From NCBI GenBank assembly GCA_040902885.1, contig JBBDWK010000005.1:1-50668 (forward strand): a stretch of 50,668 nucleotides of DNA, given 5' to 3'. How positions within the stretch are numbered: position 1 is the first letter of the stretch; each line of letters begins with the position of its first letter. The stretch comes from JBBDWK01 sp040902885. GTDB taxonomy: Bacteria; Acidobacteriota; Terriglobia; Bryobacterales; Bryobacteraceae. Positions 41,234-50,400 of the stretch are shown one piece after another. The position numbers and the translations under genes were made by a program. Below the pieces are notes generated by a model, which was given only the letters and a program-made list of their open reading frames with translations, was not told where the DNA came from and did not search any database.

Positions 41234-43362
41234 AAAAGCAATTGAACCGCCGAGACGCCGAGATGCCGAGAAAACCTTATAAATTGTTTCCTCTGCGCCT
41301 CGGCGTCTCGGCGGTGATATTCGCTTCTCTTCTTTGCGGACAGACTCCGGAGCGGGCCGAGGCGCTGTGGAAGGCGCGGCGTCACCGCGAGGCGAACGAC
41401 GCGTTTAAGGCTTTGGTGAATGCGAATCCGAAGAACGCGGATTATAAAGTGCGTTGGGGCCGCTTCTTTCTCGCCCGCTTTCAGAAAGCCGATGCCGCGG
41501 CGCTGTTCCAGGAAGCGCTGGCGATTCGAAAGGACCATCCCGGCGCGCTGCTCGGGCTTGCCCTGGTGGCCGCCGAGGGCTTCGAGAGCAAGGCCGTCGA
41601 GCTGGCGAAGCAGGCGCTCGAAATTGACCCGAAACTGGTGGAAGCCCAGGAAACGCTGGCCCGCCTGGCGCTCGAGGACAACGACACGGCGAAAGCTATC
41701 GAAGAGGCCGATAAGGCGTTGGCGATTTCGCCCGCCTCGCCGGATGGCCTGGCAGTCCGGGCAACCATTGAGCTGCTGGCGGATCGCGATGCGGGGCAAT
41801 GGCTGGGTCGAATTCAATCCGCGCAGGCGTATCAGACCATCGGGCATTTCTTCGTGCTGAACCGGCGCTACGAGGAGGGCATCGAGTATTACCGCAAGGC
41901 GCTCGCGCTCGACCCGGAACTGTGGTCCGCCCGCGCGCAGCTTGGCGTGAATCTGATGCGCCTGGGCGAGGAACGCGAGGCGCGCGAACACCTGGAGAAG
42001 TGCTACAACAACGACCACAGGGACCAACCCACCGTAAATACGCTGCGGCTGATGGACAGCTATAAGAACTTCGTCACCCACAAGGGCGACGGCATGATCC
42101 TGAAGCTGCACAAGAATGAATCCGAGCTGCTGCTGCCGTACTTCGAGGGGGAACTCAAACGGGCGCTGCAGGTCTACGAGAAGAAGTACAAGTTGAAGCT
42201 GGACCGGCCCGTGCAGCTTGAGGTCTATCCCGAGCACGAGGACTTTGCCGTACGCACCATGGGCATGCCCGGACTGGGCGCGCTGGGCGTCACCTTCGGG
42301 TATGTGGTCGCCATGGACAGCCCTTCCGGACGGAAGCCCGGCGCCTTTCACTGGGCCAGCACGCTCTGGCATGAGTTGAGCCACGTCTTCGTGCTCTCGG
42401 CCACCAAACACCGAGTCCCGCGCTGGTTCACCGAAGGCATGGCGGTACACGAGGAGACCGCGATCTCGCGGGACTGGGGCGACCGGCTCGACCGGGAGGC
42501 CATCTTCGCCATCAAGAACAAGAAGCTCCTTCCGGTAGCCGAGCTGGACCGGGGATTTGTCCGCCCGACCTATCCAACTCAGGTCGTGGTCTCGTATTTT
42601 CAGGCCGGCCGCATCTGCGATTACATCAAGAAAGAGTGGGGCTACGACAAGCTTCTCGACATGATGCACGCCTTCGCGAAAGGCGCGAGCACGATCGAAG
42701 TATTCGAGACTCAGCTCAACGTCAAGACCAAGGATTTCGACGAGCGCTTCCTCGCCTGGCTGGACCAGGAGACCAAGGCCGCGGTGGAAGGCTTCGACGA
42801 ATGGCGCAAGCGCCTCCGCAATGTCGCCGAGCTGGCGAAGGCTTCCAAGCACGACGAAGTCATCGCAGAGGCAACCGAGATTCGAGATATATATCCGGAT
42901 TACGTGGAAGCCGGAAACGTCTATGAGTTCCTCGCCGAAGCTTACCTCGCGAAGCAGGACAAGAAGGCCGCAATTGCGGAACTGGAGCGCTATTCGAAGA
43001 TTGGCGGGCGCAATCCGCCTGTGATTAAGAAGCTCGCGGCGCTGCTCGAAGAAGCGGACCGGAAGAAGGACGCCGCCTCGCATCTGGAGCGCATCAATTT
43101 CGTGCACCTGCACGACGAGGAACTGCACCGGAAGCTTGGCGATCTCCACATGGCGCTGAACGACTTTCCGGGAGCGATTCGCGAGTATCGCGCGGTGGTC
43201 GCCATGCGGCCCATCGACAAAGCGGCCTCGCACTTCAACCTGGCCAAAGCTTATCTTCAGGATCGACAGACTGAGCAGGCGAAGGACCAGATTCTGCTGG
43301 CTCTCGAAGCCGCGCCGGGCTACCGGCCCGCACAGAAGATGCTCCTCGAACTCTCAAAATAA
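41230..43362 (+). CDS. TPR protein with gluzincin-type zinc metallopeptidase domain
   Basis: 710 residues. Several TPR units (about 40-260; AEALWKARRHREANDAFKAL, ALVAAEGFESKAVELAKQAL) precede a peptidase-MA-like domain with HELSH (H381, E382, H385) and downstream E402 in WFTEGMAVHEE, the zinc ligands of gluzincins. More TPRs follow to the end. The first 37 residues form a signal peptide whose n-region and most of whose core are encoded by a dispersed repeat (41246-41315). The GTG start overlaps the previous stop. GTG 41314 would be a repeat-free start but would leave no charged n-region. The target is unknown. Confidence 0.88.
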   Translation: MKKQLNRRDAEMPRKPYKLFPLRLGVSAVIFASLLCGQTPERAEALWKARRHREANDAFKALVNANPKNADYKVRWGRFFLARFQKADAAALFQEALAIRKDHPGALLGLALVAAEGFESKAVELAKQALEIDPKLVEAQETLARLALEDNDTAKAIEEADKALAISPASPDGLAVRATIELLADRDAGQWLGRIQSAQAYQTIGHFFVLNRRYEEGIEYYRKALALDPELWSARAQLGVNLMRLGEEREAREHLEKCYNNDHRDQPTVNTLRLMDSYKNFVTHKGDGMILKLHKNESELLLPYFEGELKRALQVYEKKYKLKLDRPVQLEVYPEHEDFAVRTMGMPGLGALGVTFGYVVAMDSPSGRKPGAFHWASTLWHELSHVFVLSATKHRVPRWFTEGMAVHEETAISRDWGDRLDREAIFAIKNKKLLPVAELDRGFVRPTYPTQVVVSYFQAGRICDYIKKEWGYDKLLDMMHAFAKGASTIEVFETQLNVKTKDFDERFLAWLDQETKAAVEGFDEWRKRLRNVAELAKASKHDEVIAEATEIRDIYPDYVEAGNVYEFLAEAYLAKQDKKAAIAELERYSKIGGRNPPVIKKLAALLEEADRKKDAASHLERINFVHLHDEELHRKLGDLHMALNDFPGAIREYRAVVAMRPIDKAASHFNLAKAYLQDRQTEQAKDQILLALEAAPGYRPAQKMLLELSK
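41246..41315. repeat. Complete copy of the CGCCGAG-type inverted repeat within a coding start
   Basis: Arms 41246-41271 and 41290-41315 are complementary at 22 of 26 positions, the outer 16 perfectly, around an 18-base AT-rich loop. The left arm begins ACCGCCGAGACGCCGAG. It lies fully in codons 6-29 of the TPR/metallopeptidase gene. Other copies: 44418-44541, 19994-20021 and 15513-15532. Confidence 0.85.
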
Positions 43363-43386
43363 GAATGGAAACGGAAAACTGATTCA

Positions 43387-44412
43387 ATGTCTTTCACCGC
43401 CACCCCAGTCCAAACCACCGACTTAAAGAACCGGATCGAACGCTTCCGCGAAGTGGAAGGCGATATCGTCCGGCAGGTCCGGCGCGTGATCGTCGGCCAG
43501 GAGGAGGTGCTCGAACAGGTGCTGATCTCGCTGTTCGTCGGCGGGCACTGCCTGATCACGGGCCTGCCCGGCACGGCGAAGACGCTCCTGGTGCGAACCA
43601 TCGCGCAGACGCTGGGTTTGATGTTCAAGCGCATTCAATTCACGCCGGATCTGATGCCCTCGGACATCACGGGAACGGACATTATCGAAGAGGACGCCAC
43701 CACGGGACATCGAACCTGGACATTCGTTCAGGGCCCGATCTTCACCAACATCCTGCTGGCGGACGAGATCAACCGGACGCCGCCGAAGACCCAGTCCGCG
43801 CTGCTCGAAGCCATGCAGGAGTTGTCCTGCACGGTGCGCGGCAATCATTACAAGCTGCCGGCGCCTTTTTTCGTGCTGGCGACGCAGAACCCGATCGAGC
43901 TGGAAGGCACCTATCCCCTGCCCGAAGCCCAGCTTGACCGCTTCCTCTTCAACACGGTGCTGGACTATCTCTCGGCCGAGGAAGAACTCCAGGTGGTGGA
44001 TCTGACGACGACGACGCATGTCGCCTTCGCCGACGCCGTGACCAACGCGGAAGAAATTCTGGGGTTCCAGCAACTGGTGCGGATGACGCCGATTGCGCCT
44101 TCCGTGGCGAAGTACGCCATCGAACTGGTGCGCGCCACGCGGCCGCGGGACGAATCGGCGCCGGACTTCGTCAAAAAGTATGTGAACTACGGAGGGAGTG
44201 TGCGCGCGGCCCAGTTTCTGGTGCTGGCTTCCAAGGCGCGCGCGCTGATGAAGGGCCGCTACCACGTTTCCTATGAAGACATTCGGGCGCTGGTGGTGCC
44301 CGTGCTGCGGCACAGAATCCTGCTGAACTTCCACGCGGAATCGGACCGGTTGAAGCAGGACGACATTTTGAAGCGGCTCCTGGAGGCGAAGCCGGCTCCT
44401 AAGGGAGATTGA
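43387..44412 (+). CDS. MoxR-family AAA+ ATPase
   Basis: 341 residues. Walker A GLPGTAKT (59-66), Walker B ILLADEIN (D126, E127), sensor 1 in FFVLATQNP and the lid domain to the end. MoxR ATPases act as chaperones that mature or remodel VWA-domain partners. Here three VWA-type proteins lie in the same cluster (38046, 44553, 45440). It starts 24 bases after the TPR gene; a repeat of about 120 bases separates it from the DUF58 gene. Confidence 0.96.
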   Translation: MSFTATPVQTTDLKNRIERFREVEGDIVRQVRRVIVGQEEVLEQVLISLFVGGHCLITGLPGTAKTLLVRTIAQTLGLMFKRIQFTPDLMPSDITGTDIIEEDATTGHRTWTFVQGPIFTNILLADEINRTPPKTQSALLEAMQELSCTVRGNHYKLPAPFFVLATQNPIELEGTYPLPEAQLDRFLFNTVLDYLSAEEELQVVDLTTTTHVAFADAVTNAEEILGFQQLVRMTPIAPSVAKYAIELVRATRPRDESAPDFVKKYVNYGGSVRAAQFLVLASKARALMKGRYHVSYEDIRALVVPVLRHRILLNFHAESDRLKQDDILKRLLEAKPAPKGD

Positions 44413-44417
44413 AATGA

Positions 44418-44541
44418 ACCGCCGAGACGCCGAGGCGCCGAGAGAAGATAAAGTGTGGGTCTACTGATGAACTTTAACGAGACCACGCTTAAGCGAGGGT
44501 TAAAGCGGATCGTAAATAATTTCTCTGCGCCTCCGCGGTGA
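44418..44541. repeat. Second copy of the CGCCGAG-type inverted repeat, with an inner hairpin
   Basis: The left arm (from 44418, ACCGCCGAGACGCCGAGGCG) and right arm (TTTCTCTGCGCCTCCGCGG, to 44541) flank a 70-base interior. The right arm lacks one 8-base unit. The interior folds on itself: CTTTAAC (44472-44478) with GTTAAAG (44499-44505), CC with GG and CGC with GCG around a TTAA loop. It fills the spacer between the MoxR and DUF58 genes. Confidence 0.75.
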
Positions 44542-44552
44542 TATGGATTCCA

Positions 44553-45440
44553 ATGCTGCAGCGATTTCTTGACCCTGCCACGCTGGCCTCGATCTCCGGG
44601 CTTGATCTTGTGGCACGGACCGTCGTCGATGGCTTCGTGGCCGGGCTGCACCGCTCGCCCGACTTCGGGTTCAGCCAGGAATTTGCCGAGTACCGCGCGT
44701 ATGCGCAGGGCGACGATTTGCGGCACGTCGATTGGAACGTCTTCGCGCGCACCGACCGCTGCTACCTCAAGCGCTTCCGCGGCGAAACCAACACCCAGAT
44801 TCTGATCCTGCTCGATACCAGCGCTTCCATGGGCTTCGGATCGCACTCCGTGAACAAGCTGGACTATGCCCGGTTCGTTTCCGCCTCAATCTGCTACCTT
44901 GCCAATTCACAGCGGGATGCCACGGGCCTCATCGTGTTCGACGACGAGGTCCGCAACTACATCTCACCGTCCACGCGGCAAGGCCAGTTGTTCCGTCTGC
45001 TGCACGCCATCGAGAAGACGGAACTGGGATCGCACACCGACTTCTCCAAGCCTTTTATCCATTTTCAGGAGTTTCTGCGCCGTCGCGGCCTGGTCGTCGT
45101 GCTGTCGGATTTCTACGAGGATCCCGAAAAAATCGTCAGGGCCGTGGAGCCGCTGCGCTATCGCGGAAACGAGGTCATTCTGTTCCACCTGCTCGATCCC
45201 CAGGAGATCGCGCCGCAGTTCCGCGAGCCGCTGCTGCTGGTCGATATGGAAACGCAGACCAGCCTGGAGGTATCGCCGGACTACGGGCGGAACGAATACC
45301 GCACCAAGATTCAGGCGCACATAGAAGACTTACGCTCGAAAGCTCGGGGCGCCGGGCTGGACTACTTTCTGATGGACACCGGACGGCCGCTCGATGAAGG
45401 CCTGCGCGAGTATCTCGGCGTGCGCCAGGGGAGACTCTGA
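44553..45440 (+). CDS. DUF58-domain protein (VWA-like)
   Basis: 295 residues. The DUF58 hallmark FSQEFAEYRAYAQGDDLRHVDWNVFARTDR-type region is present (about 35-65), followed by a VWA-like fold with MIDAS motif LDTSASM. No membrane helix is evident. It is the standard partner of MoxR. I chose ATG 44553, which gives MLQRFLDP; the longer frame from GTG 44538 reads out of the repeat. Its TGA overlaps the next ATG (TGATG). Confidence 0.94.
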   Translation: MLQRFLDPATLASISGLDLVARTVVDGFVAGLHRSPDFGFSQEFAEYRAYAQGDDLRHVDWNVFARTDRCYLKRFRGETNTQILILLDTSASMGFGSHSVNKLDYARFVSASICYLANSQRDATGLIVFDDEVRNYISPSTRQGQLFRLLHAIEKTELGSHTDFSKPFIHFQEFLRRRGLVVVLSDFYEDPEKIVRAVEPLRYRGNEVILFHLLDPQEIAPQFREPLLLVDMETQTSLEVSPDYGRNEYRTKIQAHIEDLRSKARGAGLDYFLMDTGRPLDEGLREYLGVRQGRL

Positions 45441-47491
45441 TGGGTTTTCTGGCTCCCTGGTTTCTGGCTGGCGCGCTGGCAGTCGGCGTCCCCGTCTGGC
45501 TGCATCTGCTGCGCCAGCACAAGAGCGTTCCCCTGCCCTTCAGCTCCCTCATGTTCTTCGAGCGGCGCACGCAAAGCTCGGTCAAGCACCGCCGCCTCCG
45601 TTACCTGCTGCTGCTTGCTCTGCGGGCGCTGCTGATTGTAGTGCTGGCGCTGGCTTTCTCGAAGCCCTTCACGTACATGGTCCCCGGACTGGCGGGATCG
45701 GGCCAGAAGATGGTCGTGATCGCGCTCGACGATTCGTTCAGCATGCGCCAGGGAGACCGCATGGAGCGCGCGCGGAGCGAAGCGCTCCAACTGGTTGGCG
45801 GCATCGGGGCGGGCAACAAGGCGCAAGTGCTCGCCTTTTCGTCGGGCGTGCGCATGATGTCCGACCCGACCGACGACGTGGCTGTTCTGCGCGCCGCGAT
45901 TTCCAGCATCGTTCCCGGCGATGGCCGCGGCTCTTATGCCGAACTGACTCGCGCTCTTCGTTCCATCGCGCAGTCCTCGCGTATGCCCGTGGAAGCGCAT
46001 CTGTTCTCGGATCTGCAGAAATCGTCGCTGCCATCGAGCTTCGCCGATGTGCGCCTCGGCGATGGCATTCGCCTTGTGACCCACCCGGCGGCGACCGGCG
46101 AGCAGCCGAATTTCGCGGTCGAGTCCGTGAACGCGCCGCGCCGCGTCTACGATCCCAAGAAAGTGCGCATTCAGGCGACGGTGGTTGGATACGGCGCCGA
46201 GCGTGGAGATTTGAAAGTTTCCGTACACCTGAACAATCGCGAGATCGGCTCCAAGACGCTGAGCGTGCCCGCTTCGGGACGCGCGACGTTCGACCTGACG
46301 GTTCCTTCGCTCGATGCCCCGCACGGCTTCAATCGCGGAGAAGTGCGGATAGAATCGCGCGACGGGTTTCCCGGCGACGACCGCTACCTCTTCTCCATAG
46401 AGCGCGCCGACCCGCGGCCCGCGTTGTTCGTTCATGAGACGAAGGGAGCGCGCAGCCTGCTCTATTTCCGCGCGGCGCTGGAGGCTTCCACCTCGTCGGC
46501 ATTCGTCATAGACGCGGTCAGGCCCGAACAGGCTGCCGGCATATCGCCATCCCGCTATGCGTTCATCCTGCTGTCGGACGTCTCGTCCGTTCCGCCGGCG
46601 TTTGAAGAGGCTCTGCGCAAGTATGTGCGCGCGGGCGGATCGCTGTGGATCGCGCTGGGCCGCGCCGCCGCGGTGCGCAACCGCGTGCCGGTGTTCGACG
46701 AGAATATCGCCGAGGCCGTCTATGCTTCACGGAGCCAGGAGCGCTTTCAAACCGTAGCCTGGCTCGATCCTGCGCATCCCTCCATTCGCCGCGCGAACCG
46801 GTGGGACGGGGTGAAGTTCTACCAGGTGGTCCGCGTGGAGCCGGGCAAGGCGCGGGTGGCGGCGCGGCTCTCCGACGACACGCCGCTGCTCCTCGAGAAG
46901 CAGGTGGGCGAAGGCCGGGTTCTGGTATTCGCGTCCACGCTGGACAATATTTCAAACGATTTTCCGCTGCACGCCTCGTTCGTGCCCTTCATCGAGCAGA
47001 CCTCCCGCTATCTGGGACGCATCGAAGAAAGCGGCGCGAGTCACACCGTCGGGACGTTCCTGGAGCTGCGCACCCAGAAGGAATCCGGCGCGGCCGTCGA
47101 GGTTCTCGATCCGCAGGGCCGCCGCGCGCTCTCGCTCGAGGAAGCCGCGCGCGCCGAGACCATCGAGCTTGCGTCGGCGGGCTTCTATGACGTGCGCCGG
47201 CCCAGCGGCCGTCACGAGCTTGTGGCCGTAAACCCGGACCGTCACGAATCCGATCTCGCCGTGATCCCAGCCGAGACGCTGGCGCTGTGGCAGAATACAG
47301 GACAGGGGTCGAAGGACGCCAATCCGGCAGCCGGAACGGGCGTTCAGGCCGGAGACGAACGAAAGCCCTCCAGTTTCTGGTGGTATGTGATGCTGTCCGC
47401 GCTGATTCTGGCGGTGGCGGAGTCGTTGGTGGGAAACAGGCACCTGAACGTTGAGGAGCCGGTGGAGCGAATGGAGAAAGGGGCGGCATGA
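45440..47491 (+). CDS. BatA-type membrane protein with VWA domain
   Basis: 683 residues. The BatA N-terminal module (FLAPWFLAGALAVGVPVWLHLL, then HRRLRYLLLLALRALLIVVLALAFSKP) gives two membrane helices. A VWA domain with MIDAS DDSFSM follows (about 95-270), then a CARDB/Ig-like part and a GATase-like region, and a last helix near the C-terminus (FWWYVMLSALILAVAESLV). It is a likely MoxR client. Both ends overlap neighbouring genes (TGATG and ATGA), so expression is coupled. Confidence 0.92.
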   Translation: MGFLAPWFLAGALAVGVPVWLHLLRQHKSVPLPFSSLMFFERRTQSSVKHRRLRYLLLLALRALLIVVLALAFSKPFTYMVPGLAGSGQKMVVIALDDSFSMRQGDRMERARSEALQLVGGIGAGNKAQVLAFSSGVRMMSDPTDDVAVLRAAISSIVPGDGRGSYAELTRALRSIAQSSRMPVEAHLFSDLQKSSLPSSFADVRLGDGIRLVTHPAATGEQPNFAVESVNAPRRVYDPKKVRIQATVVGYGAERGDLKVSVHLNNREIGSKTLSVPASGRATFDLTVPSLDAPHGFNRGEVRIESRDGFPGDDRYLFSIERADPRPALFVHETKGARSLLYFRAALEASTSSAFVIDAVRPEQAAGISPSRYAFILLSDVSSVPPAFEEALRKYVRAGGSLWIALGRAAAVRNRVPVFDENIAEAVYASRSQERFQTVAWLDPAHPSIRRANRWDGVKFYQVVRVEPGKARVAARLSDDTPLLLEKQVGEGRVLVFASTLDNISNDFPLHASFVPFIEQTSRYLGRIEESGASHTVGTFLELRTQKESGAAVEVLDPQGRRALSLEEAARAETIELASAGFYDVRRPSGRHELVAVNPDRHESDLAVIPAETLALWQNTGQGSKDANPAAGTGVQAGDERKPSSFWWYVMLSALILAVAESLVGNRHLNVEEPVERMEKGAA

Positions 47492-50400
47492 ATCCTTTGG
47501 ATTTGTTGACCGGGTACCTGGGACGGCTGGAACGGCGTCTCCAGGTGTTGACCTTGACACGGGGAGCGGCGGCGATGGCCGTCTGCGCCCTGTTGCTTAC
47601 GGTCGTGCTGGTGCTGATTGCAAATTACTACGCCTTCTCCGACCCCAGCGTGCGCTGGGCGCGCGTGGCGCTCTTCCTCGCCCTGGCCGTGGCGGCCGGC
47701 GCCGGATTGCTGGCGCCGCTTCTGCGCTTGAACCGCCGGGCCGCCGCGCGCCGGACCGAGGACCAGTATCCGGAGTTCGAACAGAGGCTTCTCACTTTCG
47801 CCGAACAATCCGAAAGCAAGCCCGACGACCCATTCCTGGAGCTGCTGGCTTCCGATACCCTCGAAGTGGCTCGCCACACCGAGCCCGACCATGTGGCAGG
47901 CCGCAAGTGGATGGTGGGATTCGGCTCTCTGGCGGCCGGTGCGGTCGCACTTTTGATCTGGCTGGGGGCCGCCGGACCGGGCTTTCTTGGACATGGAACG
48001 GCGCTGCTCTGGGGAGGGCCTCCTAAAGGCGAATTTTCTCCTTTCTATGAGATTGTTGTGGAGCCCGGCGACCGCACTGTGCGCCGCCGCGCCGATCAAT
48101 TGATCACCGCCAGGCTGAACGGCTTTCAGTCGCCGCGCGTGCGTGTGTTCGCCAAGTACGCCAACGCCTCCCGGTGGGAAGAGACGCAGATGCGCCCCCA
48201 GTCCGGCGGTTCCAATTACGAATTCCTGTTAGCGGGCGTGCCGGAGTCGCTCGAGTATTACGTCGAAGCGGCCGGCGTGCGGTCCAGGACGCACAAGCTG
48301 ACGGTTGTCGATCTGCCTTCCGTAAAGCGTATCCGCGTGGCCTATCGCTTTCCATCCTGGACGGGGATGAGCGAAGTGGTGGAGGACCCGGGCGGCGACC
48401 TGCGCGCCGTGGAGGGCACCATCGCCGATCTGCTGGTGGAGACCGATCGGCCGCTTTCCAACGGCGTCGTCCTGCTGGATGATGGAACGAAAATTCCAAT
48501 CGCCGGCGGCAAAGCCAGTGTGAAGATCGAGAAGGACGGCTTGTACCACATTGCCGGCATGGACGGCGGCGAAACGGTACGGCTCAGCAGCGACTATTTC
48601 ATCGAATCGCGCAAGGATTCGTTGCCCACCGTGCGCATCCGGCGGCCGGGGCGCGATGCGAAGGTGAATCCCATCGAAGAGGTGACCGTGGCGATCGAGG
48701 GCCAGGACGATTTCGGCCTCCAGAGCCTGACGCTGCACTATTCGGTAAACGGCTCGCCGGAGAAGACCGTACCGGTCCTGAAGTCCAAAAGCGCCAAGAA
48801 GGCCGACGGTTCCACTACGCTCTACCTCGAAGACTTCAATCTCGCGCCGGGCGACATCGTCAGCATGTACGCGAGCGCGCGCGACGCACGCAACTCGGTT
48901 CAGACGGACATGTTCTTCGTTGAGGCGCAGCCCTTCGAACGCGAGTACTCGCAGTCTCAGATGGCGGGCGGCGGCGGAGGCGGCGGCGAACAGGATCAGA
49001 ACCAGATTTCGGCGCGCCAGAAAGAGATCATCGCGGCGACGTGGAATCAGTTGAAGAGCGGCGGCAAGGACAAGGCGGCCGCGGGCGAGAACGCCAAGTT
49101 TCTGGCCGATATGCAGTCCAAGCTGCGCGACCAGGCGAAGTCGCTGGCGAATCGCATGCGCAGCCGCGAGCTCTCCGGCACGAACCAGGAGTTCAAGAGC
49201 TTCGCGCAGGACATGGAGAAGGCCGTGGAGGCGATGGGCCCCGCGTCCGACCAGTTGCGCGGCATGAAGTGGCAGGGCGCACTCGCGCCGGAGCAGAAGG
49301 CCCTGCAACACCTTCTGCGGGCGGAAGCGACATTTCGTCAGATCCAGGTGGCCTTCGGCAGTCGGGGCGGCGGAGGCGGGGGCGGCGGCAGCGGCCGCGA
49401 TCTGGAGAATCTTTTCGATCTGGAGCTCGACACCGAGAAAAACCAGTACGAAACCGGGCAGCAGCAGGCTTCGGCGGACCAGCGGGGGCGCGAGATAGAC
49501 GAGGCGTTGCAGAAGCTGGAAGAATTGGCGCGCCGCCAGCAGGAGCTGGCCGCCCAGCAGCGCAAGGACCAGCAATCGCTGCAACAGCGCTGGCAGCAGG
49601 AGATGCTGCGCCGCGAAGCCGAGGAACTGCAACGGAAGATGGAGCAGCTATCGCGCGGGCAGCAGGGGCAGCAGCAGCAGGGGCAGCAGCAGGGGCAATC
49701 CGGCAGCAGCGGCGAGTCCGGGCAAAGCAGCCAGTCGGCGCAGTCGCAACAGCAGCAACAGCGGCAATCGCAGCAGCAGCGGCTGAACCAGATGGGCCGC
49801 CAGTCCGAGAACGACCGCCGCCTGGACGAAGCGCTCCAGCGACTGGAGCAGGCCACGCGCGACATGCGCAATGCCGGCTCGCAGAATGGAAGCCCGCAGA
49901 GCGATGCCGAAGCGCGGCGCGCGGCGGAACGTTTGGCCGAAGCGCGCGACCTGTTGTCGGGATTGCGCCAGGAACAGGCCTCCGGCCAGGTGGATGAGCT
50001 GGCCCAGCGGGCCAAACAGCTTGCCGAGGATCAGGAGAAGTTCGACCAGAAAATCCGCGAAGCATTTGGCGCGCAGGCGCAGAATCCCCAGGCGCGGCTT
50101 GGCGTGCAGCCGGGGCAGAGCCGCCAGCAGACCGAGCAACTGGCGGGCGAGAAAGAGCGCATGCTCCGGGAATACGAGCGCCTGGAGCGTGAGATGCAGC
50201 GCGCTGCGCGGGAGATTGCGGGCAGCCAGCGCGAGACCTCTAACCGGCTGAGGCAGGCCTTGGGAGAGATGCAGCAGGATGAGCTTGGCCTGCGCATGCG
50301 CTGGTCCGCGGAAGTGATTCGCCGTGGCATGGGCGCGTATGCGGTGATGCGCGAGGCGCCGGTAACCCGGGCGCTGAATAATCTGAAGGACCGGCTGCGG

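Noticed and set aside
41140..43233. A 697-codon open frame on the minus strand opposite the TPR/metallopeptidase gene
   Set aside because: It is antisense to a gene with clear TPR and HExxH motifs, has no recognisable domain, and is rich in Arg, Gly, Val and Leu as expected from the third-position GC bias of the real gene.
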